From the NCBI GenBank assembly GCA_030604735.1, contig JAUVVG010000014.1:1-64000 (forward strand): a DNA stretch of 64,000 nt. Reading direction: 5' to 3'. The notes under the pieces were generated by a model that was not told where the DNA came from, searched no databases, and saw nothing but the letters and a program-made list of their open reading frames with translations. A program made the position numbers and the translations under genes. This DNA comes from Azoarcus sp. (lineage in GTDB: Bacteria; Pseudomonadota; Gammaproteobacteria; Burkholderiales; Rhodocyclaceae). Of this stretch, positions 38,698 to 46,713 are shown piece by piece; position 1 is the first letter of the stretch; the number at the start of each line of letters is the position of its first letter.

Positions 38698-38712
38698 TGG
38701 CACGCTTAATGC
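38698..38712 (+). promoter_or_regulatory. Sigma54 (-24/-12) promoter of the PEP-CTERM gene
   Basis: TGGCAC (38698-38703), five nt, then ATGC (38709-38712). The invariant GG (38699-38700) and GC (38711-38712) are exactly 12 nt apart. The consensus is TGGCAC-N5-TTGC, so one of ten bases differs. The following gene starts 66 nt downstream. PEP-CTERM genes in floc-forming bacteria are known to be driven by RpoN with the PrsK/PrsR pair. Confidence 0.8.
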
Positions 38713-38778
38713 GTAGTCAAAGGCGAGGTAGCTTCGCAGGTTGCGAACTCCCAAACGCCCCCTGAAAGGAGAACAAAC

Positions 38779-39633
38779 GTGAAATCAAACATGAAAGTCT
38801 TAGTGGGTAGTATCGCTGCCGCTGGGATGCTTTTTACGGCAACCGCAGCGGTAGCCAACCCAGTCCTCACAGTCGAAACTGATTTTGGTACGCAGATTAT
38901 CGACCCGTTTTTGGGCATTGACTGGACCGACCAAGCCAGCGCTGTCGTTTCAAACCTGAATTTTGACAACAACCCGTTGAACCCTATCGTCACTGAGTAT
39001 CTTGCCTCCGCGACTGCAATCAATGCGGCGCCATTTCTCACGGGTCTTGCCTCCACCGGCGTTGGGGCACCTGCTGGTTGGTGGGAGATCACTATCAAAG
39101 CTACCATCTTTGAAACGGCGGTTTGCAACGCCTTTTCAGGCATGATCTGTACGGACGTCGATTTCTTTGCCACCGGCGGGAGCTTCGAAATCTATTTCGA
39201 CCGCGATGCGAATGCTGACAGGTCTGTTGGCTCAGGTTTCATTGATGGAATTCTCATCATGACCGGCCTCATTAACGCCGGTGCGGCGGGATCATTTGTT
39301 GGAGATGGAGTGAACGGTACTGGTGAGTTTAACTTCACGGGAATCGTTGACTGGATCGAGACTGACTCGACACTAGACGCTTACTTTACTGGCGACTTGA
39401 ACCAATCCAACGCAGTGGCAACCCTACAGCTCGGATCAGATACAACTGGTGGTTGGCAAGCGCCTACTGCATGGCTTGATTTTGGACGTGAAAACATTAA
39501 TGGGTTACTAGCCCTTCAGGCAGATGGGAATCAGGGCTTCGGATATCAACAAGTTCCGGAACCGGGCACACTTGCCTTGCTTGGACTTGGTCTATTGGGT
39601 CTTGCAGGTCGGAAACTCAGCACAAAGCGGTGA
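38779..39633 (+). CDS. PEP-CTERM surface protein (PepA/floc-like)
   Basis: The 284-residue exported protein has a Sec signal (about 1-29, ending in AAVANP) and a C-terminal sorting signal: VPEPGTLALLGLGLLG, hydrophobic helix, then basic residues GRK...KR. Exosortase cleaves before such PEP motifs and leaves the protein at the cell surface. The body is rich in Asn, Asp, Thr and Gly (IDPFLGIDWTDQASA, FEIYFDRDANADRSVGSGF), resembling floc-associated PepA proteins; that subfamily call is tentative. GTG at 38779 is the start: AAAGGAG lies 7 nt upstream. No exosortase is encoded in this window. Confidence 0.87.
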   Translation: MKSNMKVLVGSIAAAGMLFTATAAVANPVLTVETDFGTQIIDPFLGIDWTDQASAVVSNLNFDNNPLNPIVTEYLASATAINAAPFLTGLASTGVGAPAGWWEITIKATIFETAVCNAFSGMICTDVDFFATGGSFEIYFDRDANADRSVGSGFIDGILIMTGLINAGAAGSFVGDGVNGTGEFNFTGIVDWIETDSTLDAYFTGDLNQSNAVATLQLGSDTTGGWQAPTAWLDFGRENINGLLALQADGNQGFGYQQVPEPGTLALLGLGLLGLAGRKLSTKR

Positions 39634-39659
39634 AGTTGGAACGAATTGTCTTGCTTTTG

Positions 39660-39688
39660 AACCGGCTCGGAAGGGCCGGTTTCATTTT
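39660..39688 (+). terminator. Intrinsic terminator after the PEP-CTERM gene
   Basis: AACCGGC (39660-39666) pairs with GCCGGTT (39675-39681), followed by TCATTTT. It lies 26 bp after the stop and before the convergent glycosyltransferase. Confidence 0.75.
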
Positions 39689-39707
39689 GGGGATCCGAAC
39701 CGACAAG

Positions 39708-40919
39708 TCAGGGGATTTCCGCTACCAGTTGCGCAAACCTTTTCTGTGAACTCCAATGGACAAACGTCGCCGCCATTGATTCGGCGTTTGCGCGATACAC
39801 TGGGTCATTCAGCAAGCGACGCACCACCCCCCCCAACCGATCAATCATGACTTGATCCGCGCGCAACGCGAGCCCAACTCTGGCTGCCTCGACGCAACGC
39901 ATGTTCAGCATCTGATCCAGATTGGAGGGAATGCCCAGTACCGGCAAGCCCTGAGCTAACGCCTGATGAACGCTAGGACTGCCGCCGTTACAAATCATCA
40001 AAGCGGCAATCGTGCATATCGCATCACCCGGTAGGAAGTTGGCAACTACCAGATTGCCGTCCGTCTTCCACTTTGTAGTCGCCCCCCCGCTTGCAAGTAC
40101 AACACTGCAGTCGATGGACAACAACGCTCCGATAATCGCATCGAGAAGCGCCGGGTCGCCTGAACTTCCGAGCGCCACATAGACAATCGGCCGGTCGAGT
40201 GGTAGCGATTCGATCTCAGCGGGCAACGGAGAGGCAGGGGACCATATTACCGGACCGATATAGGTGTAACGCTCATTATCTTTACTCGCACTGGTTGGGA
40301 CTAGTTCGGGAACATCAGCAAAGAGCGTCCGGCCTGCCTCGGTGAATACATTACGAAGATCGAAACCCAGCGAGGACATACCGTACTTTTTGCGCAATCG
40401 GTGCATAGGAAAAGAGTGGACCGCAAAAACCAATGGACTCACCGCATTGAAGACGGTTTGCGCCAGCCTCGGCCCCAGCATGCGCGTAGTCCAGTGCACC
40501 GGAATGTCTAATCTTGCAGATGACAGGGGGCTCCAATAGGCATTTGAAATCGCCCAATAGCGCACCTTCTCAAGCCGAGCGCTGACCGCCAGCGACAATC
40601 GAAAATCTCCGATGACAAGATCAGGGCCATGCTCGCGGATCAGTCGCAGATCCTCCTCCACGTAGCGCTCCAACGTAGGAAACGAAAAAACCGGTCGCCC
40701 CTTGTCAACCGCCTCCAGATAAGCACGGGTACCGATCGCGTACATATCAACAACCTTCAGACCGGCGTCCCGTGGAATCCAGCTATAGTCGGAGCCAGTC
40801 GCAAAAACCACGTCATATAACTGGGAATCAAGCGCACTTGCCAGCACAGTAGGTCGAGCGACATGGGCGAGCGTCGCTGGTTCGGCTAAGAATAGAATCC
40901 GCTTGCGCTGCTGCTTCAT
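39708..40919 (-). CDS. GT1-family (UGT/MGT-like) glycosyltransferase
   Basis: The 403-residue GT-B enzyme has the N-terminal acceptor half (FLAEPATLAHVARPTVLAS) and the C-terminal nucleotide-sugar half with PIVYVALGSSGDPALL and the signature ICNGGSPSVHQALAQGLPVLGIPSNLDQ (named only by its core GGSPSVHQAL). Enzymes of this type glycosylate small hydrophobic molecules or lipids. In the cluster it likely glycosylates the acyl product. It is convergent with the PEP-CTERM gene and codirectional with the following LbH acyltransferase (41 kb). Confidence 0.85.
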   Translation of the reverse strand: MKQQRKRILFLAEPATLAHVARPTVLASALDSQLYDVVFATGSDYSWIPRDAGLKVVDMYAIGTRAYLEAVDKGRPVFSFPTLERYVEEDLRLIREHGPDLVIGDFRLSLAVSARLEKVRYWAISNAYWSPLSSARLDIPVHWTTRMLGPRLAQTVFNAVSPLVFAVHSFPMHRLRKKYGMSSLGFDLRNVFTEAGRTLFADVPELVPTSASKDNERYTYIGPVIWSPASPLPAEIESLPLDRPIVYVALGSSGDPALLDAIIGALLSIDCSVVLASGGATTKWKTDGNLVVANFLPGDAICTIAALMICNGGSPSVHQALAQGLPVLGIPSNLDQMLNMRCVEAARVGLALRADQVMIDRLGGVVRRLLNDPVYRANAESMAATFVHWSSQKRFAQLVAEIP

Positions 40920-41010
40920 CGAACGTCACGCCGGACTGGAACTTGCCCTACAGCCAATTCGAACCAGGAAGACAAGGTTCGGTTGGAAATTTTGGTGGTA
41001 ACCAAGTGCG

Positions 41011-41682
41011 TCATGATTTCAAGCGTTCACCGATCTTCCTTGCTGGCACCCCTCCCCATATTTCGTGAGCGCCAATACAGGTGTCCTTGGTGACCACAGC
41101 GCCGGAGGACACAAGTGCGCCATCACCTATGGTCACACCCGGCATGACGATTGCACACGCTCCGATAGTGACGTCGTCGCCAATTCGAATGGGATATAAC
41201 CCAAGGCGCTGCCCTTCAATCACATGCGCGTAAATTACTGCATCATGTCCGATCAGCGTATTGCTCCCAATCGTTGTAAGCGGTGGATCCATGATCAGCC
41301 CACCACTGTACGTGTTACTTCCCAATCTTGCGCCGAGCGCAAGATAGACGAGTCGCATCAATGGTGTCGGGATAAAATGCGTGCGCGTCAAAGGATAGAA
41401 GAGCATCACGTAGAACAGCGTATTAACCTGGGCGATGAACTCACCACGCGACCCTATATCAAGCTCACCGAGTTCAAACGGCATCACTCGGAGAAACAAC
41501 CGGTAGATCAAAAAGGCAAAGAGATAGAAAAAAACCACCGCGCCAAAGAACAGCACGAGTCCTCGAAAATCACCCAGCCGCAAGTCACCCATCAAGAACC
41601 AAGTCAATCCCAAACCACAGACGAGGGCCAGAGCACTAAGGAGACCAAAAAGAGAAGACTGTATGAGACTTATCTTTCGCAT
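41011..41682 (-). CDS. Membrane-anchored left-handed beta-helix acyltransferase
   Basis: The 223-residue protein has two N-terminal transmembrane helices (about 8-30 and 38-63), then hexapeptide repeats from about 115 on: LGARLGSNTYSGGLIMDPPL, TTIGSNTLIGHDAVIYAHV, IRIGDDVTIGACAIVMPGV and TIGDGALVSSGAVVTKD, forming a left-handed beta-helix. Such enzymes transfer acetyl or other acyl groups to sugars or lipids. It lies upstream of the glycosyltransferase (91 bp gap) on the minus strand, so a two-gene unit is likely. The ATG at 41680-41682 is chosen; earlier codons lack conserved residues. Confidence 0.82.
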   Translation of the reverse strand: MRKISLIQSSLFGLLSALALVCGLGLTWFLMGDLRLGDFRGLVLFFGAVVFFYLFAFLIYRLFLRVMPFELGELDIGSRGEFIAQVNTLFYVMLFYPLTRTHFIPTPLMRLVYLALGARLGSNTYSGGLIMDPPLTTIGSNTLIGHDAVIYAHVIEGQRLGLYPIRIGDDVTIGACAIVMPGVTIGDGALVSSGAVVTKDTCIGAHEIWGGVPARKIGERLKS

Positions 41683-41927
41683 GTTCAAGCAACTCCGGCC
41701 GGATAGGTTAACGCCGGAACGCCCGGCTACAAAGCATTCAAAACACGAACGGTGAATGAGATGCCCATGCAAGAGACGTTACTCACTCGTTATCTTTCAA
41801 AGTTTAAACTACTTAAAAGCTGCTTCAGCTTTATTGCGTGTGCAGACCATCCGCAAACGCGAAATTTGTTTATGCTTGCAGTGTGCGTTCTAACGGACCA
41901 ACCACCGTGCTCAACCCCTTGTGCTCT

Positions 41928-43160
41928 ATGCTCGCGCAGATAGTCCAGGAATCCCGACTTGCTGGTCGTAATCTCAGTCGCCATATCAGACGATCGCTGC
42001 TTGCCCTACTGACCATAAGCTTCGGAGTCACCTGCTATCTGCTCGCTGGCGGTTTCATTCACTGGGTGCTCGAAAAAACCCGCGACGCCGCGATTTACTC
42101 TCAGCTAGGCCACCTGCAGATTACGAGACCGGCTTATTTTCAGGTTGGCATTGCAGATCCCTACAACCACCTTTTGCCAGACGATGCCTCATTCATCGAG
42201 GACATCGAACTTGCGGACGCAATCAGCACAATTTCGTCCAGACTGGTCTTCACTGGTCTGTTGAGCAAGGACGAGCGTACGATTTCGTTTGCGGGCGAAG
42301 GCATTGACCCCGAAAAGGAAGCGCCGCTTGCGCTCGCGATCAACATCATCGAGGGTGTCAATCTGACGGAAAGCGGCTCAAGTTCTGCCATTCTTGGCAA
42401 GGGCCTCGCCGCAAACGCTGAGATTAAACCGGGTGACACTATCGTTTTATTAGCTACAACGGCTGACGGAAGCTTCAATGCAGTCGAGTTGAGCGTCGCT
42501 GGTTTGTTTGCCTCTACTGTAAAAGCATATGACGATGTAACACTGCGTGTGCCGCTGGAGATCGCACAATCGTTGGTTCGCGTGGAAGGCGCAACGAGTG
42601 TCGCCGTGTTGTTGTCCGAAACCTGGCAGACCCAGAAAGTGGTCGATATCTTGCAGGGGGTGCTCGATCCAAGCGACTTCGAAGTGACAGCGTGGTGGCA
42701 ACTAGCAGAGCATTACCACAAGACGGTGGAACTTTTTTCCCGTCAGGTGGGTGTAGTTAAAAGCCTGATAGCAGCAATTGTGGTGCTGAGCATAATGAAT
42801 ACGCTGTCTATGACCGTAGCCGAACGCACCGGTGAGATCGGAACAGCCATGGCGCTCGGAGTCCGGTCCAGCGGAATTCTTCGCCTGTTCCTGCTTGAGG
42901 GTGTCATGATTGGAGTTCTCGGAGGACTCATTGGACTAAGCGTCGGCACCGCGCTTGCAATATTAATATCCTATTTCGGAATCCCCATGCCTCCAGCGCC
43001 TGGCATGACCGAAGGCTATGTTGGGGAGATCTGGGTTTCAGCGCGACTTGCCACTGACGCTCTATTTCTGGCACTAAGTGCGACACTACTCGCGAGCGTC
43101 ATTCCTGCATGGCGCGCGTCTCGGTTGAACATTGTCGATGCACTCCGTCATCAACGCTAG
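41928..43160 (+). CDS. FtsX/MacB-type ABC transporter permease (first of a pair)
   Basis: The 411-residue permease has one N-terminal TM helix (about 22-42), a large periplasmic domain with the repeat-like GHLQITRPAYFQVG, and three C-terminal helices (about 290-310, 330-360, 380-400), ending SRLNIVDALRHQR. This is the LolC/LolE/MacB layout, in which the periplasmic domain is moved by the ATPase. It is homologous along its length to the next gene, so the two may form a LolC-LolE-like heterodimer. The partner ATPase is encoded at 31.8-32.5 kb. The region looks lower in GC than the flanks. Confidence 0.86.
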   Translation: MLAQIVQESRLAGRNLSRHIRRSLLALLTISFGVTCYLLAGGFIHWVLEKTRDAAIYSQLGHLQITRPAYFQVGIADPYNHLLPDDASFIEDIELADAISTISSRLVFTGLLSKDERTISFAGEGIDPEKEAPLALAINIIEGVNLTESGSSSAILGKGLAANAEIKPGDTIVLLATTADGSFNAVELSVAGLFASTVKAYDDVTLRVPLEIAQSLVRVEGATSVAVLLSETWQTQKVVDILQGVLDPSDFEVTAWWQLAEHYHKTVELFSRQVGVVKSLIAAIVVLSIMNTLSMTVAERTGEIGTAMALGVRSSGILRLFLLEGVMIGVLGGLIGLSVGTALAILISYFGIPMPPAPGMTEGYVGEIWVSARLATDALFLALSATLLASVIPAWRASRLNIVDALRHQR

Positions 43161-43166
43161 CGACAT

Positions 43167-44378
43167 ATGTTATTTAAACTCGGACTCCGAAACCTGCTTC
43201 GACAAAAGCTTCGCAGTGCCATGACGCTGCTTGCGATCATGCTCGGAGTTTCTACCTTGATCATTAGCGGCGGCTTCGTAAAGGACATCTACGTACAACT
43301 TGGCGAAGCGATCATCAGTTCTCAAACCGGCCACGCACAGGTCACCCGCAAGGGCTACCATGAGCAAGGCACCCGCCAGCCAGAACGGTTTCTCATCGAG
43401 TCCCCGGCCGACCTCGCAGACTCCATCAGTACCTTGCCCAATGTGTCCAGAGTATCCGCTCGATTGAGCTTCTCCGGCCTGCTAAACAATGGCAATCGCG
43501 ATTTTGCGATCATTGGAGAAGGCGTTGAACCGTCCCTGCATGCCACCGCTGGCACTTACATGGAAATTACGTCGGGTAGGCACCTGACCGAGTCAGACGC
43601 TCAGGGCATCCTTCTTGGTGAAGGTGTATCACGGTTGTTAGCGCTTCACCCAGGAGATTACGTAACCTTGGTAGCAAACACGATGGACGGCATGCTCAAC
43701 ACAGAGGATTTTGAAGTCGTCGGTGTCTTTAGAAGCTTCTCCAAGGATTTCGACGCGCGCGCGATCCGAATCCCCCTGCAAAGCGCGCAGAATCTGCTGA
43801 TGACGAATGGCGCAAACACCTTGGTCATTAGCCTTGACCGAACAACGTCAACCGATAACGCACTGCGAGAAATCCAGGGATTGATTGATCCTGAAAACTT
43901 GGAGATTCGGAACTGGCGCGAATTGTCCGACTTCTATGACAAAACGGTTGAGCTCTACGATACTCAGTTCGGCGTACTAAAATTAATCATCCTTTTCATG
44001 GTTCTGCTGTCGGTCGCCAACAGCGTAAACATGAGCACTTTCGAACGTATGGCAGAATTTGGGACGCTTGCTGCGCTTGGAAATCGGCGCAGCGCGATTT
44101 TCCGTCTGATCGTTGCGGAAAACATCGTACTAGGACTTATGGGGGCGACGCTAGGCGTGCTGGTGGGGATTGCACTCGCACTACTCATTTCAGCTATTGG
44201 TATACCGATGCCGCCACCGCCTAATGCCAATGTGGGCTACACTGCTTATATAAGAATCGTTCCGGAAATCTCCATCATGGCATTCACGATCGGTGTCTTA
44301 GCAACTTTGCTGGCATCGCTGCTACCAGCGCGACGTATATCCGTGATACCGATCGTTGAGGCATTGAGACAAGGCTAG
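43167..44378 (+). CDS. FtsX/MacB-type ABC transporter permease (second of a pair)
   Basis: The 403-residue permease starts MLFKLGLRNLLRQKLRSAM, has one N-terminal TM helix, a periplasmic domain (GHAQVTRKGYHEQGTRQ and FAIIGEGVEPSLH), and three C-terminal helices, ending RRISVIPIVEALRQG. It is separated from the first permease by 6 bp and from the acyltransferase by 3 bp, so the three are one operon. The GH(L/A)QxTR and GEG(I/V)(D/E)P motifs are shared with the first permease, showing duplication. Confidence 0.87.
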   Translation: MLFKLGLRNLLRQKLRSAMTLLAIMLGVSTLIISGGFVKDIYVQLGEAIISSQTGHAQVTRKGYHEQGTRQPERFLIESPADLADSISTLPNVSRVSARLSFSGLLNNGNRDFAIIGEGVEPSLHATAGTYMEITSGRHLTESDAQGILLGEGVSRLLALHPGDYVTLVANTMDGMLNTEDFEVVGVFRSFSKDFDARAIRIPLQSAQNLLMTNGANTLVISLDRTTSTDNALREIQGLIDPENLEIRNWRELSDFYDKTVELYDTQFGVLKLIILFMVLLSVANSVNMSTFERMAEFGTLAALGNRRSAIFRLIVAENIVLGLMGATLGVLVGIALALLISAIGIPMPPPPNANVGYTAYIRIVPEISIMAFTIGVLATLLASLLPARRISVIPIVEALRQG

Positions 44379-44381
44379 CGA

Positions 44382-45182
44382 ATGTCCTTCTTCGACCGCT
44401 TCAACCTCGGCCACGGCTTCAGGAAGTACTTCGAGATCCACGCTGCCGTGGATGAAGCGTTACGGGACGAGGTTTTCCGCATTCGGCACGAGGTCTATTG
44501 CGAAGAGCTACGCTTCGAGCCAGAGCGGCCTGATCGGCGGGAGATGGACGACTATGATGGGCATAGCCTGCACTGTCTGCTGAAGACCAGCGCCGACCCG
44601 CAGCAACCGGTCGGTTGCACCCGGTTGGTGCTGACCAATCCCGAAGACCGTTCGCTACCACTGCCCTTCGAGCGGGCATGCGCCGCGACGCTGGACCGCA
44701 GCATCATCGACCCCGCCAAGCTGCCGCGGGAGCGGATCGCAGAAGTCTCACGGCTTGCGGTGCGCGCGACGTATCGCCGACGCCGCGGCGAGCAGGCTGC
44801 GCCGGTGGCGATTCATGACGAGGACTTCGGCACCGTCACCCAGCCGCGTTTTCCGTATGTGCCGATCGGGCTATATCTTGGCGCGGTCGCACTGGCCGCG
44901 CGTAGCGGGATAGATACGATGTTTGTGCTGACCGAGCCGCGGCTGGCCTCGCATTTTGCCAAGCTCGGGGTCGAGATCAAGCAGATCGGAGGACCGATCG
45001 AGCATCGCGGGCAACGGATTCCGTCGATGATGGATGTGCAATCCATCATCAAGAACATGCGTTTCCTGGTGAAGCCGATCTGGCGGGTGATTCAGGAAGA
45101 AATCGAGTTCGGATTCGAGAAGGCCGCCGGCGACGGTCCCTTGGGTCGCCAGGGCGGCCTCACGGATGGGCAACAGCGCTGA
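44382..45182 (+). CDS. PEP-CTERM/exosortase-associated N-acyltransferase (TIGR03694-like)
   Basis: The 266-residue GNAT-fold protein has the family start FEIHAAVDEALRDEVFRIRHEVYCEELRF (only the VFRIRHEVYCEEL part is named), GCTRLVLTN, AEVSRLAVRATYRRRRGE and the HFAKLGVEIKQIGGPIEHRG region. The relation to LuxI-like autoinducer synthases and to FeeM N-acyl amino acid synthases is known; Brady-laboratory work linked such enzymes to PEP-CTERM/exosortase loci and showed long-chain N-acyl amino acid products. It starts 3 bp after the second permease. The C-terminal tail (about 25 residues) is not conserved. Confidence 0.86.
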   Translation: MSFFDRFNLGHGFRKYFEIHAAVDEALRDEVFRIRHEVYCEELRFEPERPDRREMDDYDGHSLHCLLKTSADPQQPVGCTRLVLTNPEDRSLPLPFERACAATLDRSIIDPAKLPRERIAEVSRLAVRATYRRRRGEQAAPVAIHDEDFGTVTQPRFPYVPIGLYLGAVALAARSGIDTMFVLTEPRLASHFAKLGVEIKQIGGPIEHRGQRIPSMMDVQSIIKNMRFLVKPIWRVIQEEIEFGFEKAAGDGPLGRQGGLTDGQQR

Positions 45183-45238
45183 CACGGCATTCGAGCAGGG
45201 CCGACACTGTAAAGAATTCCGACAGCTGATCTTGCCCC

Positions 45239-45931
45239 TCACTCCCACGGCGGCGCCAAGGGAGCATTCCAGGCCGGGCCGGGTAATTCCGGAGCAGAAG
45301 CAGTATCTTCGCCTTTTCTCTTTGTAGAGTCCGCTCTCTCCAGAGCCTCCCGTTGCCTGGTGATCAGCGCCTCAGCCTCGGCTTCAGCCGCCGAACGACG
45401 GTCGATAACGGGAGGTATTTCAGGTGATTCAGCCTCTGGCTTTGGAGTTTCATCGTCTTCTACGACGATGGGTACCGGCATCGTCCGCTCGATAACGGCA
45501 GTGGCTCTCTCTGTATCTGGTGGCTCCATCAACGCGCCGGTCGGACGAAGCGCGATGCGATAGACGCCGCCCACCGCCCTCTTCTCGAACTGCACGTCGA
45601 CTGTCGCCGACCGGAAGAGACCAAAGACCAGCCGCAGGCTTAGATCGGGCTGAACACCATGACGAATACGACTGACCAACTGACCGCTGCCGTCGAAACC
45701 CTGAACCGCCTTGGCCAAGTTCAGTGGTCCGAAATCCGCTACAAGCCGGTGCGGATCGACAAGAAAAAAGACATTGAGCCCAACTTCTTCGGTCACATGA
45801 ACAAGCACCACGTCATGATCCCCGACCCGCTCGATTGCGACTCGACTCAGTTCGGCACTCGCCGCCGGTTTGGTCACGACCGCGGTGAGAAAACACACGC
45901 ATAAAGCAGCGCGCCAGACTTTCCAGAGCAT
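45239..45931 (-). CDS. AMIN-domain exported protein
   Basis: The 230-residue protein has a signal peptide (about 1-27, ...KPAASAEL) and an AMIN domain (about 28-130) with LVADFGPLNLAKAVQGFDG and VSRIRHGVQPDLSLRLVFGL. AMIN domains target proteins to peptidoglycan or secretin complexes. The second half is a charged, Pro/Glu-rich tail (DDETPKPEAESPEIPPV, AEAEAEALITRQREALE) with no recognisable catalytic domain. It is a stand-alone AMIN protein with no pilQ nearby. The ATG at 45929-45931 is chosen since the signal peptide begins there. Confidence 0.78.
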   Translation of the reverse strand: MLWKVWRAALCVCFLTAVVTKPAASAELSRVAIERVGDHDVVLVHVTEEVGLNVFFLVDPHRLVADFGPLNLAKAVQGFDGSGQLVSRIRHGVQPDLSLRLVFGLFRSATVDVQFEKRAVGGVYRIALRPTGALMEPPDTERATAVIERTMPVPIVVEDDETPKPEAESPEIPPVIDRRSAAEAEAEALITRQREALERADSTKRKGEDTASAPELPGPAWNAPLAPPWE

Positions 45932-46023
45932 TGAACCTCCGCGTAGCCTCCGTGTCCTGGCCCACATGTCTAATGCTATGCTGGGACCCTGTCTCAAGAG
46001 TACATCGTTATGGAAGCCGTTCG

Positions 46024-46713
46024 TCACTCCGATTGGGACGCGACGAGTTGCCGAGACACAATCACGACATCCGGCAGTTCGCGAACGGCCGTTACGGCCT
46101 CGACCAGCGTTGCCCGGTCATCCACCGTCAGGGTGGACAGGTCGCCGTCTCCAAAATACACCAACGCCTTCAAAGCCTCACTCGGCTGGAAATTCGAGCC
46201 GAATAGTTCTCGCGCAGCTCCCAGACCCGCAGCGAGATTCACACCGGCCCGCACCATTGCCGCAATATCACGATAGTCCTTCGCTTCTGCTCTCTGCAGC
46301 ACGACCTTGACCTTGGTCGCCATCAAGTCATCGAGCGACGCGACTTGAAGCACTCCGTCATCGGTGCGGTCAGGCTCCCCAACACGGCCGAACCCAATAT
46401 TGCCAAAGAAGGATAGTTTGACGTGAGTGTGTTCAAAATCCCCATAAGGAATCAACACGCTCAGCGTATCGCGACGATCCTGCAGCACGGTTGCTTGACC
46501 CAATACCGGAAAGGCCCACTCAATATGCTCTCGGTCGAGCGGTTTCTCGCAGAAGAAATCGAAATCGACCGATGGCCTGTGACCCAGTCGTAGCGCAATG
46601 GCAGTGCCCCCGTAAAGTACGAAACCCAGATCCAAGGCAGGAGCAAGCTCGGGCCACAAACGCCGTTGCGCAGGCGGCAGGATGTCAAGACACGGAGTAA
46701 AGGCGCCGCTCAC
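46024..46713 (-). CDS. AbiEii/AbiGii-type nucleotidyltransferase toxin-like protein
   Basis: The 229-residue protein belongs to the DUF1814 nucleotidyltransferase family: YGGTAIALRLGHRPSVDFDFF carries the Gly-Gly and the DxD metal motif (DFDFF), and ATKVKVVLQRAEAKDYRDI the later Lys and Asp. Type IV AbiE toxins of this fold are reported to nucleotidylate tRNA or other targets. Here it follows, with a 4-nt overlap (ATGA), a ~98-residue protein that would be the antitoxin. This second AbiEii-like gene is intact, unlike the remnant at 24.7 kb, and has no sequence tie to that copy beyond the fold. Confidence 0.82.
   Translation of the reverse strand: MSGAFTPCLDILPPAQRRLWPELAPALDLGFVLYGGTAIALRLGHRPSVDFDFFCEKPLDREHIEWAFPVLGQATVLQDRRDTLSVLIPYGDFEHTHVKLSFFGNIGFGRVGEPDRTDDGVLQVASLDDLMATKVKVVLQRAEAKDYRDIAAMVRAGVNLAAGLGAARELFGSNFQPSEALKALVYFGDGDLSTLTVDDRATLVEAVTAVRELPDVVIVSRQLVASQSE

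Noticed and set aside
41224-41706. A 160-codon plus-strand frame opposite the LbH acyltransferase
   Set aside because: Antisense to hexapeptide repeats; no Shine-Dalgarno and low-complexity polar composition.
44382-45182. Acyl-homoserine-lactone synthase (LuxI) for quorum sensing
   Set aside because: The fold is related, but the sequence fits the PEP-CTERM-associated N-acyltransferase family better and no LuxR-type receptor is nearby.
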